The notes: generated by a model not told the origin, from the letters alone. Shown: positions 24,060 through 33,844, numbered from the stretch's first letter. The stretch is 64,000 nucleotides of DNA from Mariniblastus fucicola (GCF_008087665.1 NZ_CP042912.1:5394001-5458000); one strand, 5' to 3'. Translations and numbers: made by a program.

Positions 24060-26672
24060 ATGACTATCCGTTTGCTACAAAACGTCTGCAGCGTCGCTCT
24101 TGCGGCAACCGTGTTCCTGTGTGGCAACCCGTTCGCGATGGCACAGGAGACGATCGATTTCAGTTCGCAGGTTCGTCCGATCCTTTCGGACCGCTGCTTT
24201 CATTGCCACGGTCCCGACGCGGACAACCAGGAATCAGATTTCCGCGCGGACTCACAGGAAGGACTGCTTGAAGCCGTCGAGCCGGGCGATCTTGACTCGA
24301 GCGAGCTTCACGCTCGCATTCATAGCGACGATCCGGGTTCGTTGATGCCGCCGCCGGACAGCAACCGTTCGCTTTCCGATGAAGAGAAACGCATTCTTGA
24401 TCTGTGGATCGAACAGGGGGCTCCTTACGAAGGCCATTGGGCGTTCGAAGTTCCGCAGAAGCCAGAACTGCCAACGATCGACGCGGACGATGTGAAAGAT
24501 CTTGGCTGGGACGAGCAACGGGTATCGCAATGGTCAAAGAATCCGATCGACCGTTTTGTGGCCGCGCGTTTGATCAAAGAAGGACTCTCTCCGTCGCCGC
24601 CAGCCGATCATGCCACGCTGGTTCGACGCGCCGCGATGACCTTGACCGGACTTCTTCCTGATCGCGATTTGCAATCGAAAAAGTACAGCGACGCGGTGGA
24701 AGCCTTGCTCGATTCCGACGCCTACGCGGAACGCCAGGCTTTGCGTTGGCTGGACGCAGCACGCTACGCCGACACCGATGGTTACCAAAACGACAACCAT
24801 CGCGAGAACTGGCCGTGGCGCGATTGGGTGATCAAGGCCTTTCGTGACAACATGCCGTTCGATCAGTTCACGATCGAGCAAATCGCGGGCGACATGCTGC
24901 CTGAGGCAACGGTTTCGCAACGACTGGCTTCGGCTTTTAATCGCAATCATCGTCAAAACGGAGAAGGCGGCGCACTTGCGGAAGAGTTTCGGGTCGAAAA
25001 CGTGATTGACCGAGTCGAAACGACGTCGACGGTTTTCCTTGGGCTGACGTTTGGATGTGCTCGATGTCACGATCACAAATACGATCCGCTGTCGCAGCGC
25101 GAATTTTTCCAGATGTATGCTTACTTCAACAACATCGGCGAAAAAGGAATCGGACGAGGGCTCAACGCGAACCCGACGATGAAGGCGATTTCTCCGTTGC
25201 TCGAAATCGATCCAAAATTCGTCCAGGCGGTTGAGAAAGCAGAAAGCGAACTGGCCAAAGCCAAACCCGAGTTCGAAAAACGGCTCAAAGCATGGACACA
25301 ACAGACCACCGAACTGATTTCGCGAATCGATGCGGCCAGCTCAAAGGTCATCGACTCAGACGAAGTTTCGGACTCGGATGAACTCGAGGATTCGGACCGC
25401 GAAGCTTTCGAGTCGCTGGACAAAAAGCTGGTGGAACTGTTGCGAAACAAGAAACGAAACAACGGACAGAATCAGCAAGTCCGATATCACTTTACAAAAA
25501 TCGATCCGCAGCAGAACGGCCTTCAAACGGCGTTAAACGTCGCGAAAAAGGAACTGAAGGATCGCGGCGGCGTCCGGGCAACCGTGATGGTGATGCGGGA
25601 ACGCAGCGGCGATCCACAGCCAGCCTATTTGCTCAATCGCGGCCAGTACAACGAGCCCGTTAAGTCGGATCCGCTGCCGCGAACGGTGCCAGAAGTCTTG
25701 CTTGCGGAGGAAGCTGAGCCTCCGGGTGACCGGCTTGAGTTTGCGAAGTGGCTGGTTTCGAAATCCAATCCGCTGACGGCTCGCGTGATCGTGAATCGCA
25801 TCTGGCAGGATCACTTTGGTATCGGCTTGGTGAAAACGTCGGCTGACTTTGGCGTGCAGGGCGAAGCACCCAGCCATCCCGAATTGCTGGACTGTTTGGC
25901 CGTTGAGTTCATCGATTCCGGTTGGGATGTCAAGGCAATGCATCGGTTGATTGTGACCAGTGAAACGTATCGCCAAGACTCCAAACAGACGCCTCAGTTG
26001 AAATCGAAAGATCCGCAAAACCGATTATTGGCTCGCGGCCCGAGATATCGAGCCGACGGTTTTGCGATTCGCGACGTGGCGCTGCAAGCGGCTGGTTTAC
26101 TGAGCGATCAAGTCGGCGGTCCGGCGGTGAAGCCGTACCAACCCAGCGGTTTGTGGGAAGTCGTCGCAGCGAACAAGGGGACGCGATACGTTGCCGACAA
26201 AGGCGAAAACCTGTACCGACGCAGCATGTATTCGTATTGGAAACGTGCCGTCAATCCGCCGCGGCAAACGATCTTTGACGCGGGTGGTCGCGAGATCTGC
26301 AACGTCGAAGTGCGCCGAACGAACACGCCGTTGCAAGCTTTGGTGCTGATGAACGATCCAACGTTTGTGGAGAGCGCACGAGCCCTTGCCCAGCAAGTCA
26401 TCCACTCGGAACAGGGCGACGACAAGCAGAAAGTCGCCGAACTTTACCGACGGGCCATCGCAAAAGACGCCAGCGATTCGACGATCGGCGTTTTAACCGA
26501 AAGCGTGTCTTACTTTCGCGAGCACTACGCGGCGAAACCGGAAGAAGCAAAAGCATTGTTGGCGACGGGCGAATCGAAGCGTGACAAACAGATTGATGCA
26601 ACGGAACACGCGGCTCTGGCGGCGGTGGCTCATGTGATTCTGAACCTGGACGAATTTTTGACGATTGAATAG
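24060..26672 (+). CDS. PSCyt1 / DUF1549 / DUF1553 secreted cytochrome protein
   Basis: An 870-residue exported protein. Residues 1-29 are a signal peptide ending FAMAQE. The PSCyt1 haem motif CFHCH is at 46-50, with SLMPPPDSNRSLSDEEKRI downstream. DUF1549 includes RWLDAARYADTDGYQNDNHR and ARCHDHKYDPLS, and DUF1553 includes NPLTARVIVNRIWQDHFG and RRTNTPLQALVLMNDPTFVE. Between them is a charged helical stretch with an acidic Asp/Ser run (around 430-455) that is probably a coiled linker. DUF1501 follows after 2 bp, the usual two-gene unit in planctomycetes that is linked to degradation of complex, often sulfated, polysaccharides. A TTG at 24051 is also in frame, but ATG 24060 gives the better signal peptide. 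Confidence 0.93.
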   Translation: MTIRLLQNVCSVALAATVFLCGNPFAMAQETIDFSSQVRPILSDRCFHCHGPDADNQESDFRADSQEGLLEAVEPGDLDSSELHARIHSDDPGSLMPPPDSNRSLSDEEKRILDLWIEQGAPYEGHWAFEVPQKPELPTIDADDVKDLGWDEQRVSQWSKNPIDRFVAARLIKEGLSPSPPADHATLVRRAAMTLTGLLPDRDLQSKKYSDAVEALLDSDAYAERQALRWLDAARYADTDGYQNDNHRENWPWRDWVIKAFRDNMPFDQFTIEQIAGDMLPEATVSQRLASAFNRNHRQNGEGGALAEEFRVENVIDRVETTSTVFLGLTFGCARCHDHKYDPLSQREFFQMYAYFNNIGEKGIGRGLNANPTMKAISPLLEIDPKFVQAVEKAESELAKAKPEFEKRLKAWTQQTTELISRIDAASSKVIDSDEVSDSDELEDSDREAFESLDKKLVELLRNKKRNNGQNQQVRYHFTKIDPQQNGLQTALNVAKKELKDRGGVRATVMVMRERSGDPQPAYLLNRGQYNEPVKSDPLPRTVPEVLLAEEAEPPGDRLEFAKWLVSKSNPLTARVIVNRIWQDHFGIGLVKTSADFGVQGEAPSHPELLDCLAVEFIDSGWDVKAMHRLIVTSETYRQDSKQTPQLKSKDPQNRLLARGPRYRADGFAIRDVALQAAGLLSDQVGGPAVKPYQPSGLWEVVAANKGTRYVADKGENLYRRSMYSYWKRAVNPPRQTIFDAGGREICNVEVRRTNTPLQALVLMNDPTFVESARALAQQVIHSEQGDDKQKVAELYRRAIAKDASDSTIGVLTESVSYFREHYAAKPEEAKALLATGESKRDKQIDATEHAALAAVAHVILNLDEFLTIE

Positions 26673-26674
26673 CA

Positions 26675-28138
26675 ATGAATCAGAACGAAATCACCAACGA
26701 ACACAAACTTCAGCAGACACGACGCCACTTTTTCGGAAAAGCAGCCACCGGAATCGGTGTCGCGGCGTTGGCTTCGATGCTGGGTCCGAAAGCAGTTGCC
26801 GATGAGAAACCTGACGGCGGCGTGCTGAAGAACTTTCACAACCCGCCCAAAGCCAAGCGGGTGATTTACATGTTCCAAAGCGGTGCGCCATCGCAACAGG
26901 AACTGTTTGACTACAAACCACAACTGCAGAAAAACGAAAAGAAAGAACTGCGGGACTTCGTTGAAATGACGCAGCGGGTCACCGGCATGACGGCCAATCA
27001 GAAGTCCTTTCCTCTCGCCGGAACGCGATACAAGTTCGAAAAGATGGGCAGCAGCGGCATGGAAATGTGTAGCGAGTTGCTGCCGCACATTTCCGGACTG
27101 GCCGACGACATCTGCCTGATTCGCTCGATGCATACCGAAGCCATCAACCACGATCCGGCAATCACGTTTTTCCAAACCGGTCATCAATTGGCGGGCCGAC
27201 CAAGCATCGGTTCGTGGTTGCATTACGGTTTGGGATCGATGAACGACAACTTGCCGACCTTCATTGCGATGGTCTCCCGCGGGACGGGCCGACCGAACTG
27301 TCAGCCGCTTTACGATCGACTGTGGGGAAGCGGTTTTCTTCCTTCCACGCACGCCGGCGTGAAACTGATGAGCATCGGAGATCCGGTGCTGTATCTGGGC
27401 AACCCGCAAGGCATCGATGCGAAGGCTCGCCGCAGGATGCTGGATGATCTGGCGAAGCTGAACCAGGAGAAACTTGACGAAGTCGGTGACCCGGAAATCA
27501 ACACGCGGATTCAGCAATACGAACTGGCCTATCGGATGCAGACTTCGGTTCCCGAGCTGATCGATTTCTCAGACGAACCGCAACACGTGCTTGATGCCTA
27601 CGGTCCGGACGTGATGAAACGCGGGACTTACGCGTATAACTGCCTGTTGGCCCGAAGGTTGGCTGAACGCGACGTGCGCTTCATTCAACTGTTCCATATG
27701 GGTTGGGACCAGCATTTCACTTTGCCGAAACAGCTTCCTGGCCAATGCCGCGATACTGATCAGGCGTCAGCGGCACTGGTGAACGACTTGAAGCAGCGAG
27801 GCATGCTCGACGATACGCTGATCGTTTGGGGCGGAGAGTTTGGCAGAACATCCTACTGCCAGGGAACGCTCAACGCGGAAACCTATGGCCGCGACCATCA
27901 CCCCAAGTGTTTTTCACTGTGGATGGCTGGAGCCGGCATCAAGCCAGGATTGACTTACGGTGCGACGGACGAGTTTTGCTACAACATCACGGAGAACCCG
28001 GTGCATGTGCATGATTTGCACGCCACGATCCTGCACCAGTTGGGCATCGACCACGAGAAGCTGACCTATCGGCATCAGGGGCGATACTATCGGCTGACCG
28101 ATGTTCACGGCCACGTCGTGCGGGATATTCTGGCGTAG
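26675..28138 (+). CDS. DUF1501 Tat-exported protein (sulfatase-like fold)
   Basis: A 487-residue protein with a twin-arginine signal (TRRHFFGKAATGIGVAALAS, residues 15-34). DUF1501 proteins share the alkaline phosphatase/sulfatase fold. Family motifs here are RVIYMFQSGAPSQQELFDYK, CLIRSMHTEAINHDPAITFF, FIQLFHMGWDQHF, DTLIVWGGEFGRT and GRDHHPKCFSLWMAG, which hold likely metal-binding Asp and His residues. The gene starts 2 bp after the stop of the PSCyt1 gene and is surely co-transcribed with it. The activity of this family is not established; hydrolysis of sulfate or phosphate esters outside the cytoplasm is the usual proposal. Confidence 0.95.
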   Translation: MNQNEITNEHKLQQTRRHFFGKAATGIGVAALASMLGPKAVADEKPDGGVLKNFHNPPKAKRVIYMFQSGAPSQQELFDYKPQLQKNEKKELRDFVEMTQRVTGMTANQKSFPLAGTRYKFEKMGSSGMEMCSELLPHISGLADDICLIRSMHTEAINHDPAITFFQTGHQLAGRPSIGSWLHYGLGSMNDNLPTFIAMVSRGTGRPNCQPLYDRLWGSGFLPSTHAGVKLMSIGDPVLYLGNPQGIDAKARRRMLDDLAKLNQEKLDEVGDPEINTRIQQYELAYRMQTSVPELIDFSDEPQHVLDAYGPDVMKRGTYAYNCLLARRLAERDVRFIQLFHMGWDQHFTLPKQLPGQCRDTDQASAALVNDLKQRGMLDDTLIVWGGEFGRTSYCQGTLNAETYGRDHHPKCFSLWMAGAGIKPGLTYGATDEFCYNITENPVHVHDLHATILHQLGIDHEKLTYRHQGRYYRLTDVHGHVVRDILA

Positions 28139-28164
28139 CGATTGGGGAACTATGGCTGCCACAA

Positions 28165-28225
28165 ACGTGGCTGCGGCTTCCAGCCGCAGTTGTTGTGCAA
28201 ATTGCTGCGGCTGGAAGCCGCGGAA
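28165..28225. repeat. Family B inverted repeat
   Basis: Two 19-bp arms face each other, CTGCGGCTTCCAGCCGCAG (28171-28189) and CTGCGGCTGGAAGCCGCGG (28205-28223), complementary except for one base. Each arm is itself a small hairpin (CTGCGGC...GCCGCAG). It lies just after the DUF1501 gene and could also help end transcription, though no T-run follows. Confidence 0.9.
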
Positions 28226-28294
28226 GTCCTTCAGCTATCCCCGACAACCTTTGATAGAATGAATGCGACCCAGACATAAAATTGGGAGCGTTCA

Positions 28295-29965
28295 ATGGAT
28301 GCCAAAAAGAGTAGCCGCCGAGCCATTACGAAATCTTTCAGCCGGCGTACCGTGAGCCCATCGTACCTGCCCGGCATCGCAACCGCTGCACTCTTGGGTT
28401 GCTTGCTTGTTCAATCTTCGACAATTGAACCATTGCTCGCGCAGGTAAAACCTCACGACACACAATTGCAGAATCTCATTGCCAGGCAGGAGCGGTTTCT
28501 GCATTTCCCATCGACGCACGGTGGGGGCGTTACGATACGCCAGGAGTCTGCGGGAATCGTCTCCCCCTTGGAGTTCTTCACTCACCCTGAGATCGTCGAC
28601 GAGCTGAAATTGGATGACAAAAACGTGAAAGCGATCGAAGGCCATTTTAAAACGGCCTTTCAGGAAGAATTAGCTGGCCCGAAAATATCAGAAACTGGTC
28701 AGTCAGATTCTCAAGACTTGCGATCGCCGCGCACTTCCGATGAACCAGGAAATTCGACTGATGCAATCCAGAAACGGCTTCACAAGTTTTTCGACAATGC
28801 GAATTCCATTCTGTCTGACACTGAAAGACATCGGCTCAAACAACTTCAATTGCAATTCTTGCTCTATCGCAATGGCCCACTGAGGTTTCTGAGGACTGCG
28901 GCAATTTCAAAGGAATTTGGATTGTCCCACATTCCAACTGGGAAGCTGAAACGCCTTCAGAAACGTTTGTCGAAATCGCTTTTGCAGACAGAACAAAAAC
29001 TGGTTTCGGAAGCCTTGAATATCTGGCTAAAGAATCTTGACAAACAGCAGCGAGAGCTATTTGATCGCAACTGGAAACACGCATTGGAGAAACCTGGCTC
29101 GCTCGGGCGGCTTGTCTGCTATCTGCAATCCGATGCTTCATTCGATGCGAAAGACCTGGAGTCAACAGACGAACTGCAGCTTGTTTGGAAACGGCCGTTC
29201 TTTCGCCACTCCGCAAACGGCAACGCGGAGCTTCAACGTCGACTTCGGAAGAATGTGGGCGTTGAAAGCCCTGCGGTTTCGGTCGGCAATTCTAACGCAG
29301 ATGACGTTTCTGAACTAAGCAGGCTTTACGCGCTGCAGCATTTATACCTCTCCGGTTTCATCGGCAAAATGGTTGAACTAATTCCGACACAAAGCCTTGA
29401 GATTGTCGAGATCAATCGTGAATTTGAAAAGGAGAAACGTGAGGTCGTATTGGTTCTTGCAGGTGAACTTGATGTTCCGATCAAGAACATAGTCCAGATG
29501 AAGCAAAGCGACGGAACGTTCAAAGAGCTTTTGATTTATGATTGGCCAGACGACATGTCGCTCGTTGAAGCCAAGCAGGAAGAACGCCTGGGAGATGTCG
29601 CAAAGCAAACATTTGATCGATTGCTAAAAGTTCTGCTACCGCACCAGTTGAAATTGCTAAAACAGACCGTCTCAGGGCTCCAGATCCGAAGTCATGGACC
29701 AATGGCAGACTTAAAATTTGGCGAGCTCAAAGAAGAGCTTGAACTCTCCACGAAAGATATCGAAAAGCTTGAAAAAGCCGCCAATGAAGCGGCGGAGTAC
29801 CTCAGCAAGGAATCGCTCTTGGCAAGAGACAACGCAATCGAATCTATTTTGAAAGGGCTTGATCCGCAGGATTACCAGAAAGTCAAACGCAGACTGGGAG
29901 CTCCGAACTCCGCTGGCCACTGCGACCTCGCGACGCTGGCAATTGCACTTTCCATGTCCGATTGA
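28295..29965 (+). CDS. Secreted helical protein with LTxxQ-like repeats, unknown function
   Basis: A 556-residue protein. A basic N-terminus is followed by a hydrophobic segment (about residues 27-42, IATAALLGCLLVQSS) and a probable cleavage site near LLAQV. The mature part is almost wholly helical and charged, with repeated blocks of the kind ILSDTERHRLKQLQLQFLL and KVLLPHQLKLLKQTVSGL. These look like the L(T/S)xxQ/ERxRLxQL motif of Spy/CpxP-type proteins that is common in large planctomycete secreted proteins. No catalytic residues can be named. The upstream leader has GGGAGCG before ATG 28295. Codon use is slightly more AT-rich than in the neighbours. Confidence 0.72.
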   Translation: MDAKKSSRRAITKSFSRRTVSPSYLPGIATAALLGCLLVQSSTIEPLLAQVKPHDTQLQNLIARQERFLHFPSTHGGGVTIRQESAGIVSPLEFFTHPEIVDELKLDDKNVKAIEGHFKTAFQEELAGPKISETGQSDSQDLRSPRTSDEPGNSTDAIQKRLHKFFDNANSILSDTERHRLKQLQLQFLLYRNGPLRFLRTAAISKEFGLSHIPTGKLKRLQKRLSKSLLQTEQKLVSEALNIWLKNLDKQQRELFDRNWKHALEKPGSLGRLVCYLQSDASFDAKDLESTDELQLVWKRPFFRHSANGNAELQRRLRKNVGVESPAVSVGNSNADDVSELSRLYALQHLYLSGFIGKMVELIPTQSLEIVEINREFEKEKREVVLVLAGELDVPIKNIVQMKQSDGTFKELLIYDWPDDMSLVEAKQEERLGDVAKQTFDRLLKVLLPHQLKLLKQTVSGLQIRSHGPMADLKFGELKEELELSTKDIEKLEKAANEAAEYLSKESLLARDNAIESILKGLDPQDYQKVKRRLGAPNSAGHCDLATLAIALSMSD

Positions 29966-29990
29966 CGTACATAATTCGCAACGTCAGCAT

Positions 29991-31034
29991 TCAAATTTTC
30001 TTTTTAGGAAACGGTCGCAACCCCAACAGCATCTCTGCTCGCTCGCTTAAGGGTTTGGACGCAGCTTCCACGTCGGTGTATTCGGCAAGACTGTCTTTTA
30101 CGATCGAGTAAACCGCTTGCCGATCCTGGCTGCTGTCGATCTCTGTCACCCTGTTCTTGCTGCGAAAAAACTCGACGGTTGGCAACGTCTGTTGCTTGAA
30201 CGTATCGAAACGCAATTTCACGCTTTCGATATTGTCGTCGTGACGTCCGGTGTATTTTGCACGGCCAAGAATTCGCTTTTCCAATACGTCGTAGGGGCAT
30301 TCGAAATACAGCATCCGCGGCAGATCCGCATCGCGACCAAAGACTTCGTACCAGCCCTCCATGTTGTCCAGCGATCTCGGGAAGCCGTCGAGCAAAAAAT
30401 TCCGACTGCCGGTGGTGCGGGTAATCAGCTCCATTCGATTCCGCATCAGCTCAACGACGATTTTCGTGGGAGCCAGTTTTCCGTCAGCCAACAAGTCCGT
30501 GATCAGTTTCGCGTTCGGCCCACCGGATTCCATTTCTTCGCGGCAAAGTTCTCCGACCGAAAGGTGCGACCAGCCAAGCTGCAGAGCTGCCAACTCGCAC
30601 ATCGTGCCTTTTCCGCTGCCCGGGCCGCCGATCACAAAGACCACGTTTGGAGCAGGGCAGGGCAGACGCGGGTCGAAGTGATGCAACACGACTTTGGGCG
30701 CCGGATCGACTCCTTTTTTGTAGACGTTCCACTGGACATCGGTCGGCGGCAAATCGTCTTCGCTGTCGTAGTGATAGGCCAGGTGCCCGTCGAGCCGAGC
30801 GATCCGCCATGACTTGTAAGTTTGCGACCACGAAATCGACGGGTTGCGATCGCATTTTCCATCGGCGCGATCCCAAGCCATCTTTCCGTTCCAGTATCCG
30901 ATCGTCGACAGCGTCCCGGATTCGGATTCCTTTGGCGGTTCGGTGGACGGCACGAACAGGCCGTCGACTTCCGGTAGGCCGGCGCCGGATACTTCGATGA
31001 AATATGTGTTGGGTTTGAGGTCGTTGGAGGACAT
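29991..31034 (-). CDS. UMP-CMP/adenylate kinase-like protein with extra N-terminal domain
   Basis: A 347-residue two-domain protein. Residues 130-320 are a nucleoside monophosphate kinase: P-loop GGPGSGKGT (136-144), GWSHLSVGELCREEM, the LLDGFPRSLDNMEGW block (214-228), and a short LID region around GRAKYTGRHDDN rather than the long zinc LID of bacterial Adk. GFPR-x-xDN-x-x-GW is the mark of eukaryotic UMP-CMP kinases. Residues 8-118 form a separate domain (YFIEVSGAGLPEVDGLFVPS, then YWNGKMAWDR, ISWSQTYKSWRIAR, LPPTDVQWNVYKKG) that recalls a small beta-rich domain seen in many protist and algal proteins. It is probably not the housekeeping kinase. Convergent with the upstream secreted protein gene. 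Confidence 0.87.
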   Translation of the reverse strand: MSSNDLKPNTYFIEVSGAGLPEVDGLFVPSTEPPKESESGTLSTIGYWNGKMAWDRADGKCDRNPSISWSQTYKSWRIARLDGHLAYHYDSEDDLPPTDVQWNVYKKGVDPAPKVVLHHFDPRLPCPAPNVVFVIGGPGSGKGTMCELAALQLGWSHLSVGELCREEMESGGPNAKLITDLLADGKLAPTKIVVELMRNRMELITRTTGSRNFLLDGFPRSLDNMEGWYEVFGRDADLPRMLYFECPYDVLEKRILGRAKYTGRHDDNIESVKLRFDTFKQQTLPTVEFFRSKNRVTEIDSSQDRQAVYSIVKDSLAEYTDVEAASKPLSERAEMLLGLRPFPKKKI

Positions 31035-31110
31035 GACTGGCTTTCGAAACGGAATCGGATCGCTCAGTCTATCGCAGACTCCAGGTCCATGGCTACGGGA
31101 GAGCAGACTT

Positions 31111-31377
31111 CTACGAGGCGTCGCGGTTGTGCAAGCTCAAGGCGATCCTTGCCGCTGCCGACATGCGGACCAACCCAATCCCGGCTCGAAAAACAATCGC
31201 TGCCGGAAACGAAAGGGCCATGGCCTCGAACACCGAACGATTCAACGCCAGCAGCAAAACCATCGCGATCAGAGCCAGTCCGACCAACACGATGACCCAC
31301 CCAAGAAACTCTCTAAAACCAATCCACATTTTCGATTCCTGATTCAGAAACGGATTCAACTGAACTGCCAACCACAT
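31111..31377 (-). CDS. Small membrane protein ending the MoxR/DUF58 operon
   Basis: An 88-residue protein with one or two hydrophobic segments (FLGWVIVLVGLALIAMVLLL and a weaker one after it). ATG 31377 shares one base with the stop of the upstream gene (TGATG), a classic termination-reinitiation junction, so I prefer it to an ATG at 31437 inside that gene. No family is recognised. Position makes it the last gene of the six-gene operon. Confidence 0.65.
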   Translation of the reverse strand: MWLAVQLNPFLNQESKMWIGFREFLGWVIVLVGLALIAMVLLLALNRSVFEAMALSFPAAIVFRAGIGLVRMSAAARIALSLHNRDAS

Positions 31378-32126
31378 CAGCCATCTTTCGACTTCAATTT
31401 CGCCCGGCGTCTCTCGAAGCCTGATATGTCTCGCCAAAATTCCTTGGCGACCAGACTCCGGCAGTGCACATCAGCCTGCGCCGGTTTCATTCTCCACCGG
31501 ACGAGCATACCAATCGCAGATCGACACACGAACCAGGCGAAGAACAGCATCAGCGTGATAAAAATCAAACGCGCCTCTCGCGGTCGAATCCGAAACTGAC
31601 GCAGCGGATGTCTCTCGAGCGGAAACCACTCCAGAAACAAAGCGGCCAGCAGCAAAGCCAATGGAATTGCCCACCAGCGACCTCCCAGCAAAGACGGAAA
31701 CTCAAACCGAATGCCGCTCTGTGGCTTCTTCCCGATCTTCGCATCCGGATAGAAAGCGTTTCGGAAACGATGCGATTCCAAAAACCGTAGACTTGCCGCA
31801 GCAAACAGCATCAACGTCAACGCCTTGACAACATCGTCAGGACGGAAGCTCCGCAATCCGGAATAGGTTCGAGCCGTGAAGTAAGTCAGAAAGACAAGAA
31901 TGCCGATCGTCATCCAGATCAACCAGGCTCGTTTAGACCAGACGCCACCAATGAACAGCACGCTCAGCATCAGCATTGGGTACAGGCCAAAGTCGCCGGA
32001 TCGCATCGCGAATAGCCCTAGCAAACCGGCCAGCAAAGCCAGCACCGTACTCGATTCCGCAGGCGGCAATCGCAAGCGAAACTTCGGCGAACTTCCCGCG
32101 CCACCGGTTAACATTTTCGCCATCAA
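31377..32126 (-). CDS. Polytopic membrane protein of the MoxR/DUF58 operon
   Basis: A 249-residue inner-membrane protein with about six hydrophobic segments (for example TVLALLAGLLGLFAMRSGDF, AWLIWMTIGILVFLTYFTA, WWAIPLALLLAALFLEWFPL and LIFITLMLFFAWFVC). No named domain is recognised. Its ATG overlaps the DUF58 stop by 4 bp, so it is translationally coupled to that gene and probably belongs to the same membrane complex. The C-terminal 50 residues are basic and cytoplasmic. Confidence 0.8.
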   Translation of the reverse strand: MMAKMLTGGAGSSPKFRLRLPPAESSTVLALLAGLLGLFAMRSGDFGLYPMLMLSVLFIGGVWSKRAWLIWMTIGILVFLTYFTARTYSGLRSFRPDDVVKALTLMLFAAASLRFLESHRFRNAFYPDAKIGKKPQSGIRFEFPSLLGGRWWAIPLALLLAALFLEWFPLERHPLRQFRIRPREARLIFITLMLFFAWFVCRSAIGMLVRWRMKPAQADVHCRSLVAKEFWRDISGFERRRAKLKSKDG

Positions 32127-33844
32127 CGAGCCCTCAACACGCGACGTCGTCCACTGGCCGATTGCAGCACGCCGACTTCCATCGCAACGAGCTTCATCAA
32201 TTCCGGATTGTCGATTCTGGAAAACGCAACGCCAAGCTGACTGACTCGATCACGAAATCGACTGTCGCGGTTTCGCATGTCTTCTGTTTTGGCTTCGCTG
32301 AGAATCTCTGCCGCCAGCGGATCATGGATTCTGGCTTGAACCGGCGGAACCATGGGAGCAACAAAGATGACTCGATGCCCCGCAGCCACCACGGTCCGCA
32401 ACGTGTTGACGAACAAGTCTTCGCACTCAAAATCGAAAGGTTCCGGAGCCACCACGACGAAAAGTTCGTTGTCTTTCGCTTGCGTGTTGGCCTGCAGCAG
32501 CGTTTGCGTCAGCTTCGTCGTCATCTCGCGGCTTTCCCGCTGCCAGCTGCCCGGATCCGACCAGGGAGGATTCACCGTCACGTTGGTTGCACTGGCCACG
32601 ACCGAGAATTTGTCGACGTATTTCAGGCATGCAGTGCGTATCAGGTCATCGTCAACCTGCATCCGAGTTGACGTTCCGGGAGCCCATTTCAGCAGATGTT
32701 CCAAAACGACCGCCAACGAGCGACGGCTGCGATCCGCTCGACTGGCACCAAGCCGAAACAGGTTGCGACGGACCGGACCATAGTTGAAGAACTCGTCGAA
32801 CAGTTCCGGGAAACGTCGCGACCCGTTTTCGTAAACCAGCTTGATCAAGTCGTCGATCTTCATGTGATCCAGCGGCGGATTTGGATTCGAGGCCGCCAAA
32901 AGATACTGCAGAATCCTGGTCAGTTGACGCTCACCGCCGCCATGTTTGATTCGCTCAACGGAATCCGACCGAAGTAGAATCGCCGCGACCGGATCGCGAT
33001 CGGCCAGCAACAATTTCGCGATCGCGGCACAGGACATGATCGCCCGATCGGCTGCCGACGGTCTGGGACGGCCCTGAAACTGATACACGGCAAGGTCGAC
33101 CAAAATCGTGGCTCGAATCGGAACCTCGTTTTCGTATTCGCAAGTCATGACTTTGCCCAGCCGAGCCGTTGGCTTCCAGGCGATCGTCCGCGGCGGATCA
33201 CCGATGCGATAATCGCGGATGCCGAGCAGTTCCGAGCTCAGCCCGGAGCTCATGTTGCGATGGTGACCGATGTGTCGTTGCAAGTTGTTGTGCTTCAAAA
33301 CCGAAACGGTGGTCTGCGGCCGAATCAAGTAAGGAAGCACGGTCGGTTCCTGAGCGATCGGCACAAAATGCTCGGTACGGAAGAAGCCCCAGTAATCAGA
33401 AACTTCGATGCAGATTCCCGGAAAGGCAACTTTCCCGCAGAGCGCCGTCGTGGCGGTGTAGGCGAGTTCAAACTGCGAGCCGATTCCGGAATCGATGACC
33501 GAATACGGCAGTCCGTTGGTGACCTGAAACGTGTCGGGAAGCATGTCGTGCACCAGAAATCGATAGCCCCGCGAAGCCATTGGCAGCGTTCCGGAAACGC
33601 GAACTTTGACGTCGCGATCTGCCACCATCGTGACGCGCGAATCGGACTGGCCGTCGATCGTTCGGGTGCAACCTTGCAGGACTGGATTGGCAAGCTTGAA
33701 ACGCTGAAACGATAGCCACTCAATCCAGATCCAGAACAGAATCGCCAGCGAAATCAGCGAAAGCGGTTCGTGTCGCCCCAGCATTCCGACCAACAGCCCA
33801 GTGGCAGCGGCTCCAAGAATCAGACTGGTTCGAATCGTTAACAT
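32123..33844 (-). CDS. DUF58 domain protein (MoxR-associated)
   Basis: A 573-residue membrane-anchored protein. Two N-terminal helices (TSLILGAAATGLLVGMLGRH and LSLISLAILFWIWIEWLSF) precede a beta-rich region. The DUF58 signature then follows: SSELLGIRDYRIGDPPRTIAW, followed by KPTARLGKVMTCEYENE, the block where a von Willebrand-A-like fold starts (ATILVDLAVYQFQ). DUF58 proteins act with MoxR AAA+ ATPases in assembling or activating periplasmic or membrane complexes. I prefer ATG 33844, which begins at the first helix; a TTG at 33898, 1 bp after the MoxR stop, would add 18 residues. It is followed by a coupled membrane protein gene. Confidence 0.9.
   Translation of the reverse strand: MLTIRTSLILGAAATGLLVGMLGRHEPLSLISLAILFWIWIEWLSFQRFKLANPVLQGCTRTIDGQSDSRVTMVADRDVKVRVSGTLPMASRGYRFLVHDMLPDTFQVTNGLPYSVIDSGIGSQFELAYTATTALCGKVAFPGICIEVSDYWGFFRTEHFVPIAQEPTVLPYLIRPQTTVSVLKHNNLQRHIGHHRNMSSGLSSELLGIRDYRIGDPPRTIAWKPTARLGKVMTCEYENEVPIRATILVDLAVYQFQGRPRPSAADRAIMSCAAIAKLLLADRDPVAAILLRSDSVERIKHGGGERQLTRILQYLLAASNPNPPLDHMKIDDLIKLVYENGSRRFPELFDEFFNYGPVRRNLFRLGASRADRSRRSLAVVLEHLLKWAPGTSTRMQVDDDLIRTACLKYVDKFSVVASATNVTVNPPWSDPGSWQRESREMTTKLTQTLLQANTQAKDNELFVVVAPEPFDFECEDLFVNTLRTVVAAGHRVIFVAPMVPPVQARIHDPLAAEILSEAKTEDMRNRDSRFRDRVSQLGVAFSRIDNPELMKLVAMEVGVLQSASGRRRVLRAR

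Noticed and set aside
28165-28225. Inverted repeat as a terminator after DUF1501
   Set aside because: No T-run follows on the coding strand, and the same element recurs at 51.6 kb, so repeat is the better label.
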